Below are positions 1 through 9,349 of a DNA stretch of 64,000 bases, one piece after another; position 1 is the first letter of the stretch, and the number at the start of each line of letters is the position of its first letter. The stretch covers positions 6,621,501 to 6,685,500 of the forward strand of contig NC_019682.1 in assembly GCF_000316575.1 (NCBI RefSeq), given 5' to 3'. The notes beneath the pieces are model-generated. The model saw only the letters and a list, made by a program, of their open reading frames with translations, was not told the origin of the DNA and did not search any database. This DNA comes from Calothrix sp. PCC 7507 (GTDB lineage Bacteria > Cyanobacteriota > Cyanobacteriia > Cyanobacteriales > Nostocaceae). Position numbers and translations under genes: made by a program.

Positions 1-1
1 A

Positions 2-337
2 CAGCCCATCGAGACAACAGTCCAACAGGTATTATCACGGTTGCATCGCCGTACCCAACTAGCTTGGGTATTGGGAGGTGCAGCAGTTGCAGCTTGTGTC
101 ATCGGCTCAGTCACAGGAATTATCCCCAGTGGTAATTCTGGGACACTGCAACTGGCACAACAACGATTAGAACCAAGGCAAACAACGCCAGAAACACCAG
201 CCATCCCAGTTTCACCGCTGATGGTGGCTTTAAATAACCCAGTAATTGAAATTCCTAAAGCAGCAGTAGCTTCTCCGGAAAAGCCAGTCAACGAGGAAAA
301 ACCCGAACAGGGCAAGATTCCCCAGGATATCAACTAA
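2..337 (+). CDS. C-terminal part of an unrecognised single-span membrane protein (truncated by window edge)
   Basis: The reading frame is open from base 2 to a TAA at 335-337, with no stop before the first possible start (TTG at 41), so the gene probably begins outside the window. About 112 residues are visible. A basic stretch (LHRRTQ) precedes one hydrophobic segment (LAWVLGGAAVAACVIGSVTG), followed by a Pro/Glu/Lys-rich tail that ends KIPQDIN. This suggests a bitopic protein with a disordered tail outside the membrane. No family was recognised; an anti-sigma factor or kinase tail would fit the layout but nothing in the sequence proves either. Confidence 0.55.
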   Translation, partial: QPIETTVQQVLSRLHRRTQLAWVLGGAAVAACVIGSVTGIIPSGNSGTLQLAQQRLEPRQTTPETPAIPVSPLMVALNNPVIEIPKAAVASPEKPVNEEKPEQGKIPQDIN

Positions 338-410
338 CCACAGTTAAATCAGTAAACAGTTTAGACACCTAGCGGCAAGCCGCAGTTCTCTTTCTGATAA
401 CTGATAACTG

Positions 411-854
411 TTAACTGCTAACTGTTAAACCGCAGCCGCTCCACCAACCATCAGGTTGGCGGACACCACCTATTTTACTAACTCTGTCCGGAGTCATCAA
501 GTAAACCCAAGCCCAAGCCAAGGATATTTTTTGGAGGTTAAACACCTCGATTTGCTGTCGATTATAGAGATTTTCTGATACCTGTCTAGCAGGCTGGTAA
601 TCTTCCAAGTCATCTAGATCATGCAAAACCCCTAAGTCGGCAAAAGAGAGTAAATATCCGTGGACTTGGTCATACCCCAGTGTCATAGCTGGATAGCCCA
701 TTGGCAAAGCAAACAGTTGACCCTGTGCAGTGGCTCTTTGGGCATCGACTACCTTGTCAGCACAATATTTTTGATAATTAGCTTCACCTGGTTTGAGGGT
801 GCCGTAGACAAAGACGCTTACCAAACCAGAAAATTGAACTATTAATTCAGACAT
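411..854 (-). CDS. Gamma-glutamylcyclotransferase-like (GGCT/AIG2) protein
   Basis: A 147-residue protein with the GGCT fold signature VFVYGTLKPGE at residues 14-24, which forms the substrate-binding loop in this superfamily. Glu84 in LDDLEDYQP sits where the family has its catalytic glutamate. Members cyclise gamma-glutamyl amines to 5-oxoproline, or act on related gamma-glutamyl amides; the exact substrate cannot be read from sequence. The gene is divergent from leuS with an 85-bp gap, so the two may share a promoter region. The ATG at 854 is the only start that keeps the conserved first strand. Stand-alone cyanobacterial members are usually this short. A repeat rich in CTGATAACTGTTAACTG lies just downstream at about 397-427. 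Confidence 0.8.
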   Translation of the reverse strand: MSELIVQFSGLVSVFVYGTLKPGEANYQKYCADKVVDAQRATAQGQLFALPMGYPAMTLGYDQVHGYLLSFADLGVLHDLDDLEDYQPARQVSENLYNRQQIEVFNLQKISLAWAWVYLMTPDRVSKIGGVRQPDGWWSGCGLTVSS

Positions 855-939
855 AACCTATTTTTAGCAACTGAATTCCTGTGTCTACCATCTACAATAT
901 GGAGGCAGATACGATCGCAGTCCAGTAGGAGAGTTTTTG

Positions 940-3546
940 GTGGATTTCCGATACAACCCCGCAACAATTGAGGAAAAATGGCAAAAAACATGGGCAGAAC
1001 TTGGCTTAGATCAAACACCCACAGATAACGACAAGCCAAAATTCTACGCTTTGTCCATGTTCCCTTACCCATCGGGCAGCCTCCACATGGGTCACGTCCG
1101 TAATTATACAATTACTGATGTGATTGCTCGCCTCAAGCGGATGCAAGGGTATCGGGTATTGCACCCAATGGGTTGGGATGCCTTTGGTTTGCCTGCAGAA
1201 AACGCCGCTATTGACCGTGGTGTCCCCCCTGCTAAGTGGACTTATCAAAATATTGCCCAGATGCGGCAGCAATTGCAGCGGCTGGGTTTATCCATCGACT
1301 GGGATTGTGAAGTTGCCACCTGTTCACCAGATTATTACAAGTGGACACAATGGATTTTCTTGCAGTTTTTGCAAGCAGGGTTAGCTTATCAAAAAGAAGC
1401 AGCAGTTAACTGGGACCCCATTGACCAAACTGTACTGGCTAACGAGCAAGTTGATAATGAAGGGCGTTCGTGGCGCAGTGGCGCTATAGTTGAGCGTAAA
1501 TTATTACGGCAGTGGTTTTTGAAGATTACCGACTACGCTGAAGAATTGCTGAATGACTTGGATAAGCTGACTGGTTGGCCGGAACGCGTCAAGTTGATGC
1601 AGGCTAACTGGATAGGGAAATCCACAGGAGCTTACTTAGAATTCCCCATTGTGGGGATAGATGAAAAAGTTAGCGTCTACACGACACGTCCAGATACCGT
1701 GTATGGTGTCAGCTATTTGGTATTAGCGCCAGAACATCCCTTAACCAAGCGCGTCACCACTAAAGAACAGCAAGGAATAGTAGACGTTTTTAGTAAAGAA
1801 GTTGCCAATCAAACCGAGTTAGAACGGACTGCGGAAGACAAACCAAAGCGGGGCGTGCCAACTGGCGGTAAGGCAATCAACCCTTTTAATGGGGAAGAAG
1901 TACCAATCTGGATTGCTGACTATGTCCTGTATGAGTATGGTACTGGGGCAGTTATGGGCGTACCTGCCCACGATGTCCGGGATTTTAAGTTTGCCAATAA
2001 ATATAACTTGCCCATTGAATTTGTCATCGTGCCTCCAGAAGCGGTTGCAGATGAAGATTTCCGGCAAGAAGATCCGCCTTTAATCATGATTTCTTATGAC
2101 AGTGCCTATACTGAACCAGGAATTCTCATTAATTCCGGACAATTTAGTGGTGTCGCATCTGGGGAAGCCAAGCAAACAATAGTTGCATACGCCGAACAAC
2201 AAGGTTTTGGCAAAGCACGGGTGCAATATCGCCTGCGGGATTGGTTAATTTCGCGCCAGCGGTACTGGGGCGCGCCTATCCCAGTGATTCACTGTCCCAA
2301 CTGTGGGATAGTGCCAGTTCCTGATCAGGATTTGCCTGTGCAGTTACCGGAAGAAGTGGAATTTACGGGACGCGGCGGTTCACCTTTGACGCAGTTAGAA
2401 AACTGGGTGAATGTCCCTTGTCCGAATTGCGGCACTCCTGCCCAGCGGGAAACCGACACGATGGATACTTTTATTGATTCCTCGTGGTATTTCTTGCGGT
2501 TTCCCGACGCTAAGAACGGACAACAGATTTTTGATGCAGCCAAGACTAATGACTGGATGCCGGTTGATCAATATGTAGGTGGGATTGAACACGCGATTTT
2601 ACATTTATTGTATTCGCGGTTCTTTACTAAGGTACTACGCGATCGCGGTTTATTGAACTTTGACGAACCTTTCCAACGGTTGTTAACTCAAGGTATGGTA
2701 CAGGGTTTAACTTACTTAAACCCCAACAAGGGTGGTAAAGATAAGTGGATTCCCTCCCATCTGGTTAATTCAGGCGAGCCTCGTGATCCCCAAACAGGTG
2801 AACCACTGCAACGCCTCTATGCCACCATGTCGAAGTCAAAGGGTAATGGTGTCGCACCAGAAGATGTCATCGGTAAATACGGTGTAGACACAGCACGGAT
2901 GTTCATCTTGTTCAAAGCACCGCCAGAAAAAGACCTGGAATGGGACGAAGCGGATGTTGAAGGACAATTCCGCTTCTTAAATCGCGTGTGGCGCTTGGTG
3001 ACAGATTATGTGGCTGCTGGGGTATCCCGTAAGCAAGCCCAACTCGCCGATTTAACTAAACCAGAAAAAGAATTACGACGGGCGATTCATATTGCCATCC
3101 AAGCAGTTACCGAAGATGTGCAAGATGAATATCAATTCAACACTGCTATTTCGGAATTGATGAAGTTGAGTAACGCCCTGACTGATACCAGCAGCAAGAA
3201 CTCACCAATTTATGCTGAAGGGATTCGGACTTTGGTAGTTTTGCTAGCCCCCTTTGCACCACACATCTCTGATGAATTGTGGCATTTATTAGGTAATACT
3301 AGTTCTATCCACACCCAAACCTGGCCGTCTTTTGACCCTACTGCCTTGGTAGCTGATGAAATCACATTGGTGATTCAAATTATGGGCAAAACTCGCGGTG
3401 CAATTCAAGTGCCATCGCAAGCAGATAAAGCCGAGTTGGAAAAATACGCTCGTGAATCAGAAATCGCCCAGCGTTACATTGAGGGTAAAGAGATTAAAAA
3501 GGTGATTGTGGTGCCTGGGAAGTTGGTGAATTTCGTCATTAGCTAA
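940..3546 (+). CDS. leuS: Leucyl-tRNA synthetase
   Basis: A class I aminoacyl-tRNA synthetase that charges tRNA-Leu in the cytoplasm. The N-terminal catalytic domain carries the HIGH-type motif in [10 protein letters not shown] near residue 50, and the KMSKS motif appears as TMSKSKGNG near residue 630. Between them lie the CP1 editing domain ([20 protein letters not shown], then the [12 protein letters not shown] editing signature) and a zinc-ribbon-like set of cysteines (CPNCG twice). The C-terminal anticodon-binding domain ends in GKLVNFVIS. At 868 residues it has normal length. The GTG at 940 is preferred because AGGAGAG at 928-934 is well placed and homologues begin with a short acidic residue followed by RYNPA; a TTG directly upstream (937) is in frame. 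Confidence 0.97.
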   Translation: MDFRYNPATIEEKWQKTWAELGLDQTPTDNDKPKFYALSMFPYPSGSLHMGHVRNYTITDVIARLKRMQGYRVLHPMGWDAFGLPAENAAIDRGVPPAKWTYQNIAQMRQQLQRLGLSIDWDCEVATCSPDYYKWTQWIFLQFLQAGLAYQKEAAVNWDPIDQTVLANEQVDNEGRSWRSGAIVERKLLRQWFLKITDYAEELLNDLDKLTGWPERVKLMQANWIGKSTGAYLEFPIVGIDEKVSVYTTRPDTVYGVSYLVLAPEHPLTKRVTTKEQQGIVDVFSKEVANQTELERTAEDKPKRGVPTGGKAINPFNGEEVPIWIADYVLYEYGTGAVMGVPAHDVRDFKFANKYNLPIEFVIVPPEAVADEDFRQEDPPLIMISYDSAYTEPGILINSGQFSGVASGEAKQTIVAYAEQQGFGKARVQYRLRDWLISRQRYWGAPIPVIHCPNCGIVPVPDQDLPVQLPEEVEFTGRGGSPLTQLENWVNVPCPNCGTPAQRETDTMDTFIDSSWYFLRFPDAKNGQQIFDAAKTNDWMPVDQYVGGIEHAILHLLYSRFFTKVLRDRGLLNFDEPFQRLLTQGMVQGLTYLNPNKGGKDKWIPSHLVNSGEPRDPQTGEPLQRLYATMSKSKGNGVAPEDVIGKYGVDTARMFILFKAPPEKDLEWDEADVEGQFRFLNRVWRLVTDYVAAGVSRKQAQLADLTKPEKELRRAIHIAIQAVTEDVQDEYQFNTAISELMKLSNALTDTSSKNSPIYAEGIRTLVVLLAPFAPHISDELWHLLGNTSSIHTQTWPSFDPTALVADEITLVIQIMGKTRGAIQVPSQADKAELEKYARESEIAQRYIEGKEIKKVIVVPGKLVNFVIS

Positions 3547-3626
3547 GGGCAAAGGCGGACACTGGGAAATATTCGGTAGGGATTGGGGATACAACCACCA
3601 ATCATATTGGTATGGTCAGCACCTGT

Positions 3627-3765
3627 GTCAACTTAAGCCCAAACGCTTATCCAAAATACGTTTTATACCATTTAACTTTAATAATGATACAGATGTGTTG
3701 GTAAGGGCACGGCAATGCCCATTGGTGTCAAATTGAGCTACAACGCTTACCCGACATACATTTTA
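3627..3765. repeat. Pair of degenerate 39-bp direct repeats downstream of leuS
   Basis: Bases 3627-3665 and 3727-3765 are two imperfect copies of one sequence beginning GTCAA and ending TTTTA, with ACGCTTA in the middle. The intervening DNA carries GGGCACGGCAATGCCCATTG, a short palindrome whose relatives occur near 28240 and, in part, near 27255. This is non-coding dispersed-repeat DNA next to the insertion sequence. Confidence 0.5.
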
Positions 3766-3783
3766 CCCCTCCCCTTAGCAAGG

Positions 3784-5270
3784 CTACGGTGTACACACAA
3801 GTGCTAGTAAACTACTAAGGGAAGGAGTTGTGGGGAGTAAAAGGTGGTGGAAAATCCAATAATGATTCACGCTCAACAGTGGGATGGAATTGCTTTTGGC
3901 GACCCAAGGTTGATAAAAAGGGGGCAGCATTGTACCAAGCAATGGAAAAACATCAATCAGTCAGCATTCGCCAAATAAGTAGAAATAGAGCAGAACAGGT
4001 GGGGTACTACCGCTTTTTGTCGAATGAGAATGTGACAATAGGGGAATTAGTCGGCAGCCTATCAGACCACTGTGTATCACAGGTAGAAGACAAGCATATA
4101 TTAGCCATCAGTGATAGTAGCGAAATTAACTTGCAGTCTCATGTTGGTAGGTTGAAAGCAGAGGGTCTAGGTGTAGTCGGAAACAACACAGACGTAGGGT
4201 TTTATATTCATCCAACTTTAGTATTGAATGCAGAGAATGGATTTCCATTGGGATTAAGCACAGTACAACTGTGGACGCGAGAGATAGACCATGCCGATAA
4301 GCATGAACGAAATTACAAAAAGTTACCGATAGAGGAAAAAGAATCATACAAATGGCTGCGTTCAGCCGATGAAACCCAAAGATGTTTAAGTATTGGTAAT
4401 GCCAAAATGGTGACTCATATCGCCGATAGAGAAAGCGATATGTATGAAGAATTTACGACCGTACCAAATCGCAAAAATCACGTGTTGGTCAGAGCGCGCA
4501 TTGACCGTCGCCTCATAGGAAAGACCCAATCGCTGTATGCGTATTTAAACCAACAACCTAGCGAGGGGACTTATACCGTGGATGTTCCAGCAGATTCACG
4601 TATTGGTAGAACCGCAAGAGAGGCATTATTAATTGTGCGCTGTGCGCTGGTAAAAATTCAACGTCCAGAGAAATTGAGTGCCAAAGATTATCCCCCTAGT
4701 GTAACGCTTTACGCCGTGGAAGCTGTGGAAGTCAACCCACCTGCGGGTACGGAACCGATTCATTGGCGATTGTTGACCACCCACCAAGTTGTTTGTCTAG
4801 AACAAGCACTACAAATCATTAGATGGTACACATGGAGATGGCGAATTGAACAACTATTTGCCATCCTCAAAACTGCTGGTTTAAATCTCGAAGCTACTCA
4901 GCTTGAGTCCATTGCTGCCATTAAGCGACTGAGTGTTTTAGCTTTGTCAGTAGCTGTGCGAATTTTACAAATGATTCAGGGACGGGATAATCCTGAGTTG
5001 TCTGCAAATCTAGCTTTTTCGGATGAGCAACAGCAATGTTTATCTACTCTTGCACCAACTGTAGAAGGTCACACTCCACGTCAACAAAATCCCTATCCTC
5101 CTCATTCCTTACCTTGGGCTACCTGGATTATTGCTCGTCTTGGTGGTTGGTCTGGTTACAAGTCTCAAAAACCTCCAGGAATTACTACTTTGACTCGGGG
5201 GCTTAAGCAGTTTGAATCCACCTTTTTTGGCTGGAAACTCGCTCTGGGTCTACTTGTGTGTACACCGTAG
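3784..5270 (+). mobile_element. Complete IS4-family insertion sequence, 1487 bp, with 19-bp inverted ends and 11-bp target duplication
   Basis: The left end CTACGGTGTACACACAAGT (3784-3802) and right end ACTTGTGTGTACACCGTAG (5252-5270) are exact reverse complements. The flanks carry a perfect direct repeat CCTTAGCAAGG at 3773-3783 and 5271-5281, the duplicated target. Rejoining the flanks restores a palindrome of the CCCCTCCCC-TTAGCAA-GGGGAGGGG type, so the element landed in a hairpin repeat. A single transposase frame fills the element, and its stop TAG (5268-5270) forms the last three bases of the right end. The intact ends and duplication indicate a recent insertion. Related single ends lie at 29305-29323 and 59790-59808. 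Confidence 0.93.
3862..5270 (+). CDS. IS4-family (Tn5-like) DDE transposase with an apparent -1 frameshift near the N-terminus
   Basis: The main frame encodes the DDE transposase: the VTHIADRESDMYEEF region (first catalytic part), a central strand region, and the YTWRWRIEQLFAILKTAGLNLEATQ block holding the Y-(2)-R-(3)-E-(6)-K-type IS4 signature with the catalytic Glu. The expected N-terminal DNA-binding segment is in another frame: ATG 3862 encodes MIHAQQWDGIAFGDPRLIKRG and runs into stop after 38 residues. It rejoins the transposase frame (GAALYQAMEKH) if the frame shifts by -1 at the A5G5 run at 3915-3924. Alternatively a TTG at 3828 reads the downstream frame throughout but gives an N-terminus unlike the family. 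It is therefore either a recently inactivated gene or one that needs slippage. Confidence 0.8.
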
Positions 5271-5418
5271 CCTTAGCAAGGGGAGGGGAGGGGAGGTTTT
5301 GCGTCAGCAAAGCCGGGGTGGGGTGATGCGAAGAGTGATGGTAAATAAGTGGAGTTAATATCACGTCTTTACAAGGGTTTCACGTTAAGTTGACACCAAT
5401 GAATAATGCCTCATACCC

Positions 5419-5451
5419 AAAAACTCCACCCACTCTTAGTTTGGAGTTTTT
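5419..5451. terminator. Hairpin AAAAACTCCA / TGGAGTTTTT, repeated at 29394
   Basis: Bases 5419-5428 and 5442-5451 pair perfectly (10 bp) around a 13-base loop. The A-run on one arm and T-run on the other would let it act as a factor-independent terminator in either direction. The preceding word CATACCCAAAAACTCCA recurs in front of the hairpin at 29394-29425, so the structure belongs to a dispersed family. Confidence 0.5.
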
Positions 5452-5654
5452 CAGACTTCAGACTTCAGCCTGACGGCATTACTAAATCAAAAATTGGATC
5501 TCCGTAATAACTGTTAGATTGGGGTTTTCAATTGCATTGAAGATTTACGAGAGATAGGTGTGTAACCACTGTTACACTTCTCCTTGTTCACGTGTGCTTT
5601 TAAAAACTCTAATAATTATTACTTACACAGCATTATTTTTATTTATACACGAAA

Positions 5655-5686
5655 AAGCACTTGAGGTTTTGCTCACCCAAGTGCTT
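5655..5686 (-). terminator. Terminator-like hairpin facing left with no gene upstream
   Basis: AAGCACTTG (5655-5663) pairs with CAAGTGCTT (5678-5686). On the minus strand the stem is followed by TTTTTC, the layout of an intrinsic terminator for leftward transcription. No protein gene on the minus strand ends here; the nearest DNA to the right is non-coding. It may end a small RNA starting somewhere in 5700-5900. Confidence 0.35.
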
Positions 5687-6311
5687 CCCCGTATAACTGT
5701 ATACCAACCCACTTGTTTGATGCAACATTTGAAATCCGCAACAACCCCTGAAGGAGGAGCATTGCGAGGATAACTTGTAACAAACATCTGGTGAAGTGGT
5801 ATCACTCCTTGCACTAACTAAGAATATCTCTTCTGGAATAAAACCGGGAATGTGGTGAGTGACACTTTCTTAACTGACACTAGTTAAAAAGGACTCATGA
5901 TCGATGGTGTCTATCAAGACAAAGCAAGTCTGTACTGAATTTGGGACTTTTGTATAAAATGTTAAAATTTTTATGTTGGCGATCGCACAACATGACAAAT
6001 AGGGTAGTTGACCAATACGCGGAACGTGGTAGCATTGGTTCCCTGCTGGATATTGAGTAATAACAGCCGAAAATCTCTCAAGAGTATGTGAGATAAAGCT
6101 TTGGCGTGGACAGCTAGAGAATCTTAACTGGAATCAATCACTGACTACTAAACGTGTCACAGCGCTATTTGCATTGAAATCTATTAAAATTCTTGTTCTG
6201 AGACACTTTTATCTGTTTAGTCAACACAGTGATTAAAGGGGAAGTTATCGTCGCCACAATCCTTCGTTGAAAGGAAGCTACACGTATTACTCATCAAAAA
6301 ATTGACGATTT

Positions 6312-7217
6312 ATGCAAAAAAATCAAGTTAGAAAAGCTGTGATTCCGGCGGCTGGTTTTGGTACTCGGTTATTTCCCGCCACCAAAGTTGTCAAAAAAGA
6401 GCTTTTCCCGATTATTGATCGAGATGGTAGAGCAAAACCCGTAATTCTGGCGATCGCAGAAGAGGCGATTAGTGCGGGAATTGCAGAAGTAGCGATCGTG
6501 GCGCAGCCGGAAGACGAAGAAATATTTACAGATTTGTTTAAAAAACCACCCAAACCAGAACTATTCCAGAAACTTTCCCCACAGAATCAAGAATACAGCC
6601 AATATCTTCAAGATTTGGGCAGTAGGGTAACGATATTAACGCAAGACGCAGCAGAAGGCTACGGACACGCCGTATTTTGCGCCAAAGACTGGGTAAACAA
6701 TGAACCATTTTTGCTGATGCTAGGCGATCATGTTTACGCCTCTGACACGGAAAAATCCTGTGCCCGTCAAGTTGTAGATATTTACGAACAAGTTAATCAA
6801 AGCGTTATAGGTTTGACTACAATGCCAGCCACAATCATTCACAAGGCTGGGTGTGTCACGGGGGTTTGGCAAGAGTTAAATTTGCTGCTTGCGGTGACAC
6901 AAGTCTCCGAAAAGCCAACTGTGGAATATGCACGCCAGCATCTGCGTGTAGCCGGTATGGCAGAAGATGAGTTTTTATGTGTATTTGGTTTATATATACT
7001 TGTGCCAAAAATTTTCGATTTTTTGGCAGAACACATTAATCAAGACTTTCGTGAACGGGGAGAATTTCAGTTAACATCCTGTCTTGATAGATTGCGTCAA
7101 GCAGAGGGCATGACAGGATATGTAGTTAAAGGCAAGTGTTTTGATACGGGTTTACCTGATGCTTATCGACAGACATTGATTGATTTTCCAGCCAATGTGG
7201 CTACTCATCTGTCGTAA
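6312..7217 (+). CDS. GalU-type UTP--glucose-1-phosphate uridylyltransferase (or related nucleotidyltransferase)
   Basis: A 301-residue soluble nucleotidyltransferase. The N-terminus has the nucleotide-binding loop AVIPAAGFGTRLFPATKVVKKELFPI, with the GxGTRxxPxTK and KELxP motifs of GalU proteins. Later come the LLMLGDHVYAS metal/substrate loop and GKCFDTGLPDAYRQTLIDF near the C-terminus, matching the GalU tail. The enzyme would make UDP-glucose from UTP and glucose-1-phosphate for polysaccharides and glycolipids. Many cyanobacteria use a different main enzyme (CugP), so this copy may serve a special polymer or another NTP. It stands alone, with about 1 kb of non-coding DNA upstream. Confidence 0.8.
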   Translation: MQKNQVRKAVIPAAGFGTRLFPATKVVKKELFPIIDRDGRAKPVILAIAEEAISAGIAEVAIVAQPEDEEIFTDLFKKPPKPELFQKLSPQNQEYSQYLQDLGSRVTILTQDAAEGYGHAVFCAKDWVNNEPFLLMLGDHVYASDTEKSCARQVVDIYEQVNQSVIGLTTMPATIIHKAGCVTGVWQELNLLLAVTQVSEKPTVEYARQHLRVAGMAEDEFLCVFGLYILVPKIFDFLAEHINQDFRERGEFQLTSCLDRLRQAEGMTGYVVKGKCFDTGLPDAYRQTLIDFPANVATHLS

Positions 7218-7412
7218 GTTTAGTTAAACTCTCTAAGAGAGAAATAACTAAGATGAGGAATTGGCAGCCAGAATCATCATTTAATGTTTCTGGTAGTTTA
7301 TTCAAAAATTTAACCTTCCTATCATATTTTCCATGATTGGTTGAATAATTATATTTGATTTATTTGGCGTAGTAAAAGACTAATTTATTACTACTTGCCA
7401 AACAATATTCTA

Positions 7413-7600
7413 TTATAGGAATCCGATTTGATTTTTACAAAAATCTAAGTATGTGTAGGGGAGCCACCCTCGTGCGCGGTGAGCGCAGCCACACGTGCGT
7501 CCGAAGCACTAGGTGGACTGCCGAGTCCGGAGGAGTTTCCCGTGTTGAGAGGAGTGGCGTTGGGCATTGCCCACCTTATGTACATTTGAACATTCAAGTA
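7413..7600. repeat. Dispersed repeat related to the MITE at 9559
   Basis: Starts TATAGGAATCCGATTTGAT at 7413, nearly identical to the left end of the 9559-9686 element, continues with AAAATCTAAGTATGTGTAGGG, and contains GGGCATTGCCCACC. The middle (about 7465-7550) is a GC-richer segment absent from the other copy. The two copies bracket four of the five small peptide genes. The right end is degenerate and was not placed exactly. Confidence 0.5.
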
Positions 7601-7605
7601 TGAAT

Positions 7606-7653
7606 CCTAAAATAGGACTCAGAGTTAAAAATAAACCTGAGTCCTATTTTAGG
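7606..7653. terminator. Perfect 17-bp hairpin upstream of the leader-peptide cluster
   Basis: CCTAAAATAGGACTCAG (7606-7622) and CTGAGTCCTATTTTAGG (7637-7653) are exact reverse complements around a 14-base loop. The outer arms are AT-rich, so the hairpin could terminate transcription from both sides. It lies 171 bases before the first small gene and would insulate that gene from upstream transcription. Confidence 0.55.
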
Positions 7654-7824
7654 TTAAATAATCTGTGCTTAATTCGCTAGTAAAATCAAGAAAAACTTTT
7701 CAGGACACATTGGCTATAAAAATTTTATTACGAGCCAAATTGGCGATACAACATTAATTTACCCAGATATATTGATATCAACAACTCAAACAGAGTTGAT
7801 GAATAAAAATAAGGAGAAAACCCA

Positions 7825-8088
7825 ATGATTATTTCAGATTTGAGCATTTTAGAAGTTGTTGATTCTGCTGAGGTTGTTGGTGGCGGCAAAAAAGGCTACA
7901 CCTACTATGAAAATGACAGAATAAAGTTGGATATCTACAGTGATATCGACTTAGATGACAATGCCGCTGTAGCTTTTGCAGATTCCAAAGCTTACGGTAA
8001 CAATAGCTTTAGCAAAACCGTGACTTACACAAAGGCAACTGGTTGGTCATCTGATTCATCTTCAGCATCTTTTGCAGCAGTAGACTAG
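7825..8088 (+). CDS. Small peptide with double-glycine-type leader, paralogue 1
   Basis: An 87-residue acidic peptide. The first 20 residues, MIISDLSILEVVDSAEVVGG, follow the pattern I/L-IS/N-DL-x(4)-V-x-E/D-x(3)-V-GG, which resembles the leaders of exported cyanobacterial bacteriocin-like peptides cut after Gly-Gly. The remaining 67 residues (GKKGYTYY, then a run of Asp, then a Ser/Ala-rich tail) contain no cysteine, so no lanthionine or disulfide is possible. AAGGAG at 7811-7816 is a strong ribosome-binding site eight bases from the ATG. First of five small same-strand genes. The family assignment rests on the leader only; function unknown. Confidence 0.65.
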   Translation: MIISDLSILEVVDSAEVVGGGKKGYTYYENDRIKLDIYSDIDLDDNAAVAFADSKAYGNNSFSKTVTYTKATGWSSDSSSASFAAVD

Positions 8089-8202
8089 GAGTAAATTGGA
8101 GTTTAGATGTCGATTTTATACTTCACCTAACTCTATTTCTGACTAATCTCAACTAAACTCCAAGACTTTTGTATTACAAGTAGAGAATACTCTCATGAGT
8201 TC

Positions 8203-8238
8203 CGTTGAAAGCTTTATTAAAACTAAAAGCTTTCAACG
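8203..8238. terminator. 13-bp hairpin between leader-peptide genes 1 and 2
   Basis: CGTTGAAAGCTTT (8203-8215) pairs exactly with AAAGCTTTCAACG (8226-8238) around a 10-base loop. No long T-run follows, so it may be an RNA-stabilising or processing hairpin rather than a complete terminator. It separates the first two small genes, suggesting that each has its own transcript end. Confidence 0.5.
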
Positions 8239-8338
8239 AACTATATACGGCGTACAAGCAAGTATTTAGTTGTGAGCCGTTGAAAAACTGATTATTATCA
8301 GTTTCTGTAACCAATAATCTATGTGATTCAAGGTAAAA

Positions 8339-8659
8339 ATGAGGAGCAATTTAATAATCTCAGACTTAATCGATTTTAACTACATTAATGAAAGCAGTGG
8401 TGTGATCGGTGGTCGTGTCTATGCTAGTACAGTGGCTATAACATCTGCCGGACCTGGATATGCTGTAGCTGGTGCAGGAGCAGGTGCTAATGGCCAGACT
8501 ACTTACACTAATGCTCAAACCAATACAACAGTTCAAGACTACGGTAACATTATTTCAAGCACTTCCAATGCACAAGCAACAGCATACGGAAGGACTGGAA
8601 ACCAAATTGCTCGTTCTTCAAGTGATAGTACTTCTATTTGGTTTTCAATTAGCAATTGA
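8339..8659 (+). CDS. Small peptide with double-glycine-type leader, paralogue 2
   Basis: A 106-residue peptide. Its leader LIISDLIDFNYINESSGVIGG (residues 5-25) aligns with the leaders of the neighbouring small genes. The mature part is rich in Ala, Gly, Ser, Thr and Asn (VAGAGAGANGQTTYTNAQTN), without cysteine and with little charge, quite different from paralogue 1. A weak AAGG precedes the ATG. A 94-codon frame overlapping in +1 (8472-8756) is a composition shadow. Such Ala/Gly/Asn/Thr-rich peptides after an ISDL leader are known to me as hypothetical proteins of Nostocales; no activity is established. Confidence 0.6.
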   Translation: MRSNLIISDLIDFNYINESSGVIGGRVYASTVAITSAGPGYAVAGAGAGANGQTTYTNAQTNTTVQDYGNIISSTSNAQATAYGRTGNQIARSSSDSTSIWFSISN

Positions 8660-8966
8660 TAAAATCACTCAACATTCTTATGGGCTATTTTTCCTTAGCC
8701 AAAACTCATTAACTAATTTATTTATTGGCGGATCTCGAAACATTCTAGCTAGTTGATAATCAGCTATAGAGGATATTTGCAAAGCATCTAATTTGTCATA
8801 TTTAGCAAAGCAAGGTCATGGTAAAGCATTTATGTCCAAACTTAGCTATCCTACGCTATACAACTTTATGCTTTGCTGCCCTGTTAATGACATTTTTACA
8901 TTTCAAGTATCCTCATTAAAGCCAATGTTTGTTAATTTCCTTCTTAAAATTGCAAGAGGTGTATAT

Positions 8967-9320
8967 ATGCAGAACATAACCAATAAGTTACAAATATCAG
9001 ATTTGAGTTTTTGTCAAGTAGTAACAGAGCAAGACTTTGAAGTGGCAGGTGGATTAGGTACTCCTGAATATCTACTATTACGTAATCTATTCTCCCAGCC
9101 AATAGACTTACGCTTGCCAGCTTTAGAAGGCTATGGTAAACAAGAAGTCCACTCTGATAAAGAAGTGGTTATTAACGAATTAAAAAATGCCACAACTGGT
9201 ATATCCGGATATGAAGTGATAAGTAAGGATGGTAAATCTCGTGCTGTTGTGTTATTTGGAAATAAATCGGCAACAGCCTTTTCAACGAATAGCAACTCTT
9301 CTGGTATTACCTTAAAGTAA
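8967..9320 (+). CDS. Small peptide with double-glycine-type leader, paralogue 3
   Basis: A 117-residue peptide starting at ATG 8967, chosen because AAGAGGT (8954-8960) sits at ideal distance; the open frame extends up to 8793 but that stretch has no site and unusual composition. The leader LQISDLSFCQVVTEQDFEVAGG (residues 8-29) ends in Gly-Gly like its neighbours. The following 88 residues contain a short hydrophobic start (LGTPEYLLLRNLF), a charged centre and a Ser/Asn-rich tail (STNSNSSGITLK). The sequence ISGYEVISKDGKSRAVVLFGNKSATAF looks like a beta-rich segment. No cysteine follows the leader. Only 29 bases separate its stop from the next ATG, so the two are probably cotranscribed. Confidence 0.6.
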   Translation: MQNITNKLQISDLSFCQVVTEQDFEVAGGLGTPEYLLLRNLFSQPIDLRLPALEGYGKQEVHSDKEVVINELKNATTGISGYEVISKDGKSRAVVLFGNKSATAFSTNSNSSGITLK

Positions 9321-9349
9321 CAAACCATCTTTTACCAAAACTCTTGAAA

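Larger units (their letters stand above)
5282..6311. other. Gene-free interval of about 1 kb with hairpins and repeat DNA
   Basis: No convincing gene is visible on either strand. The left part is the remainder of the palindromic repeat hit by the insertion sequence, followed by a sequence (about 5380-5405) that is an inverted relative of 3719-3745. Two hairpins are annotated separately at 5419-5451 and 5655-5686. The last 400 bases before the uridylyltransferase gene are AT-rich and probably carry its promoter and 5' leader, but I cannot place a promoter with confidence. Confidence 0.5.

Noticed and set aside
5558-5773. 71-codon plus-strand frame
   Set aside because: Crosses the hairpin at 5655-5686; no ribosome-binding site and unlikely composition.
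8793-8966. N-terminal extension of the third leader-peptide gene
   Set aside because: ATG 8967 has an ideal binding site and aligns the leader with its paralogues; the extension has neither.
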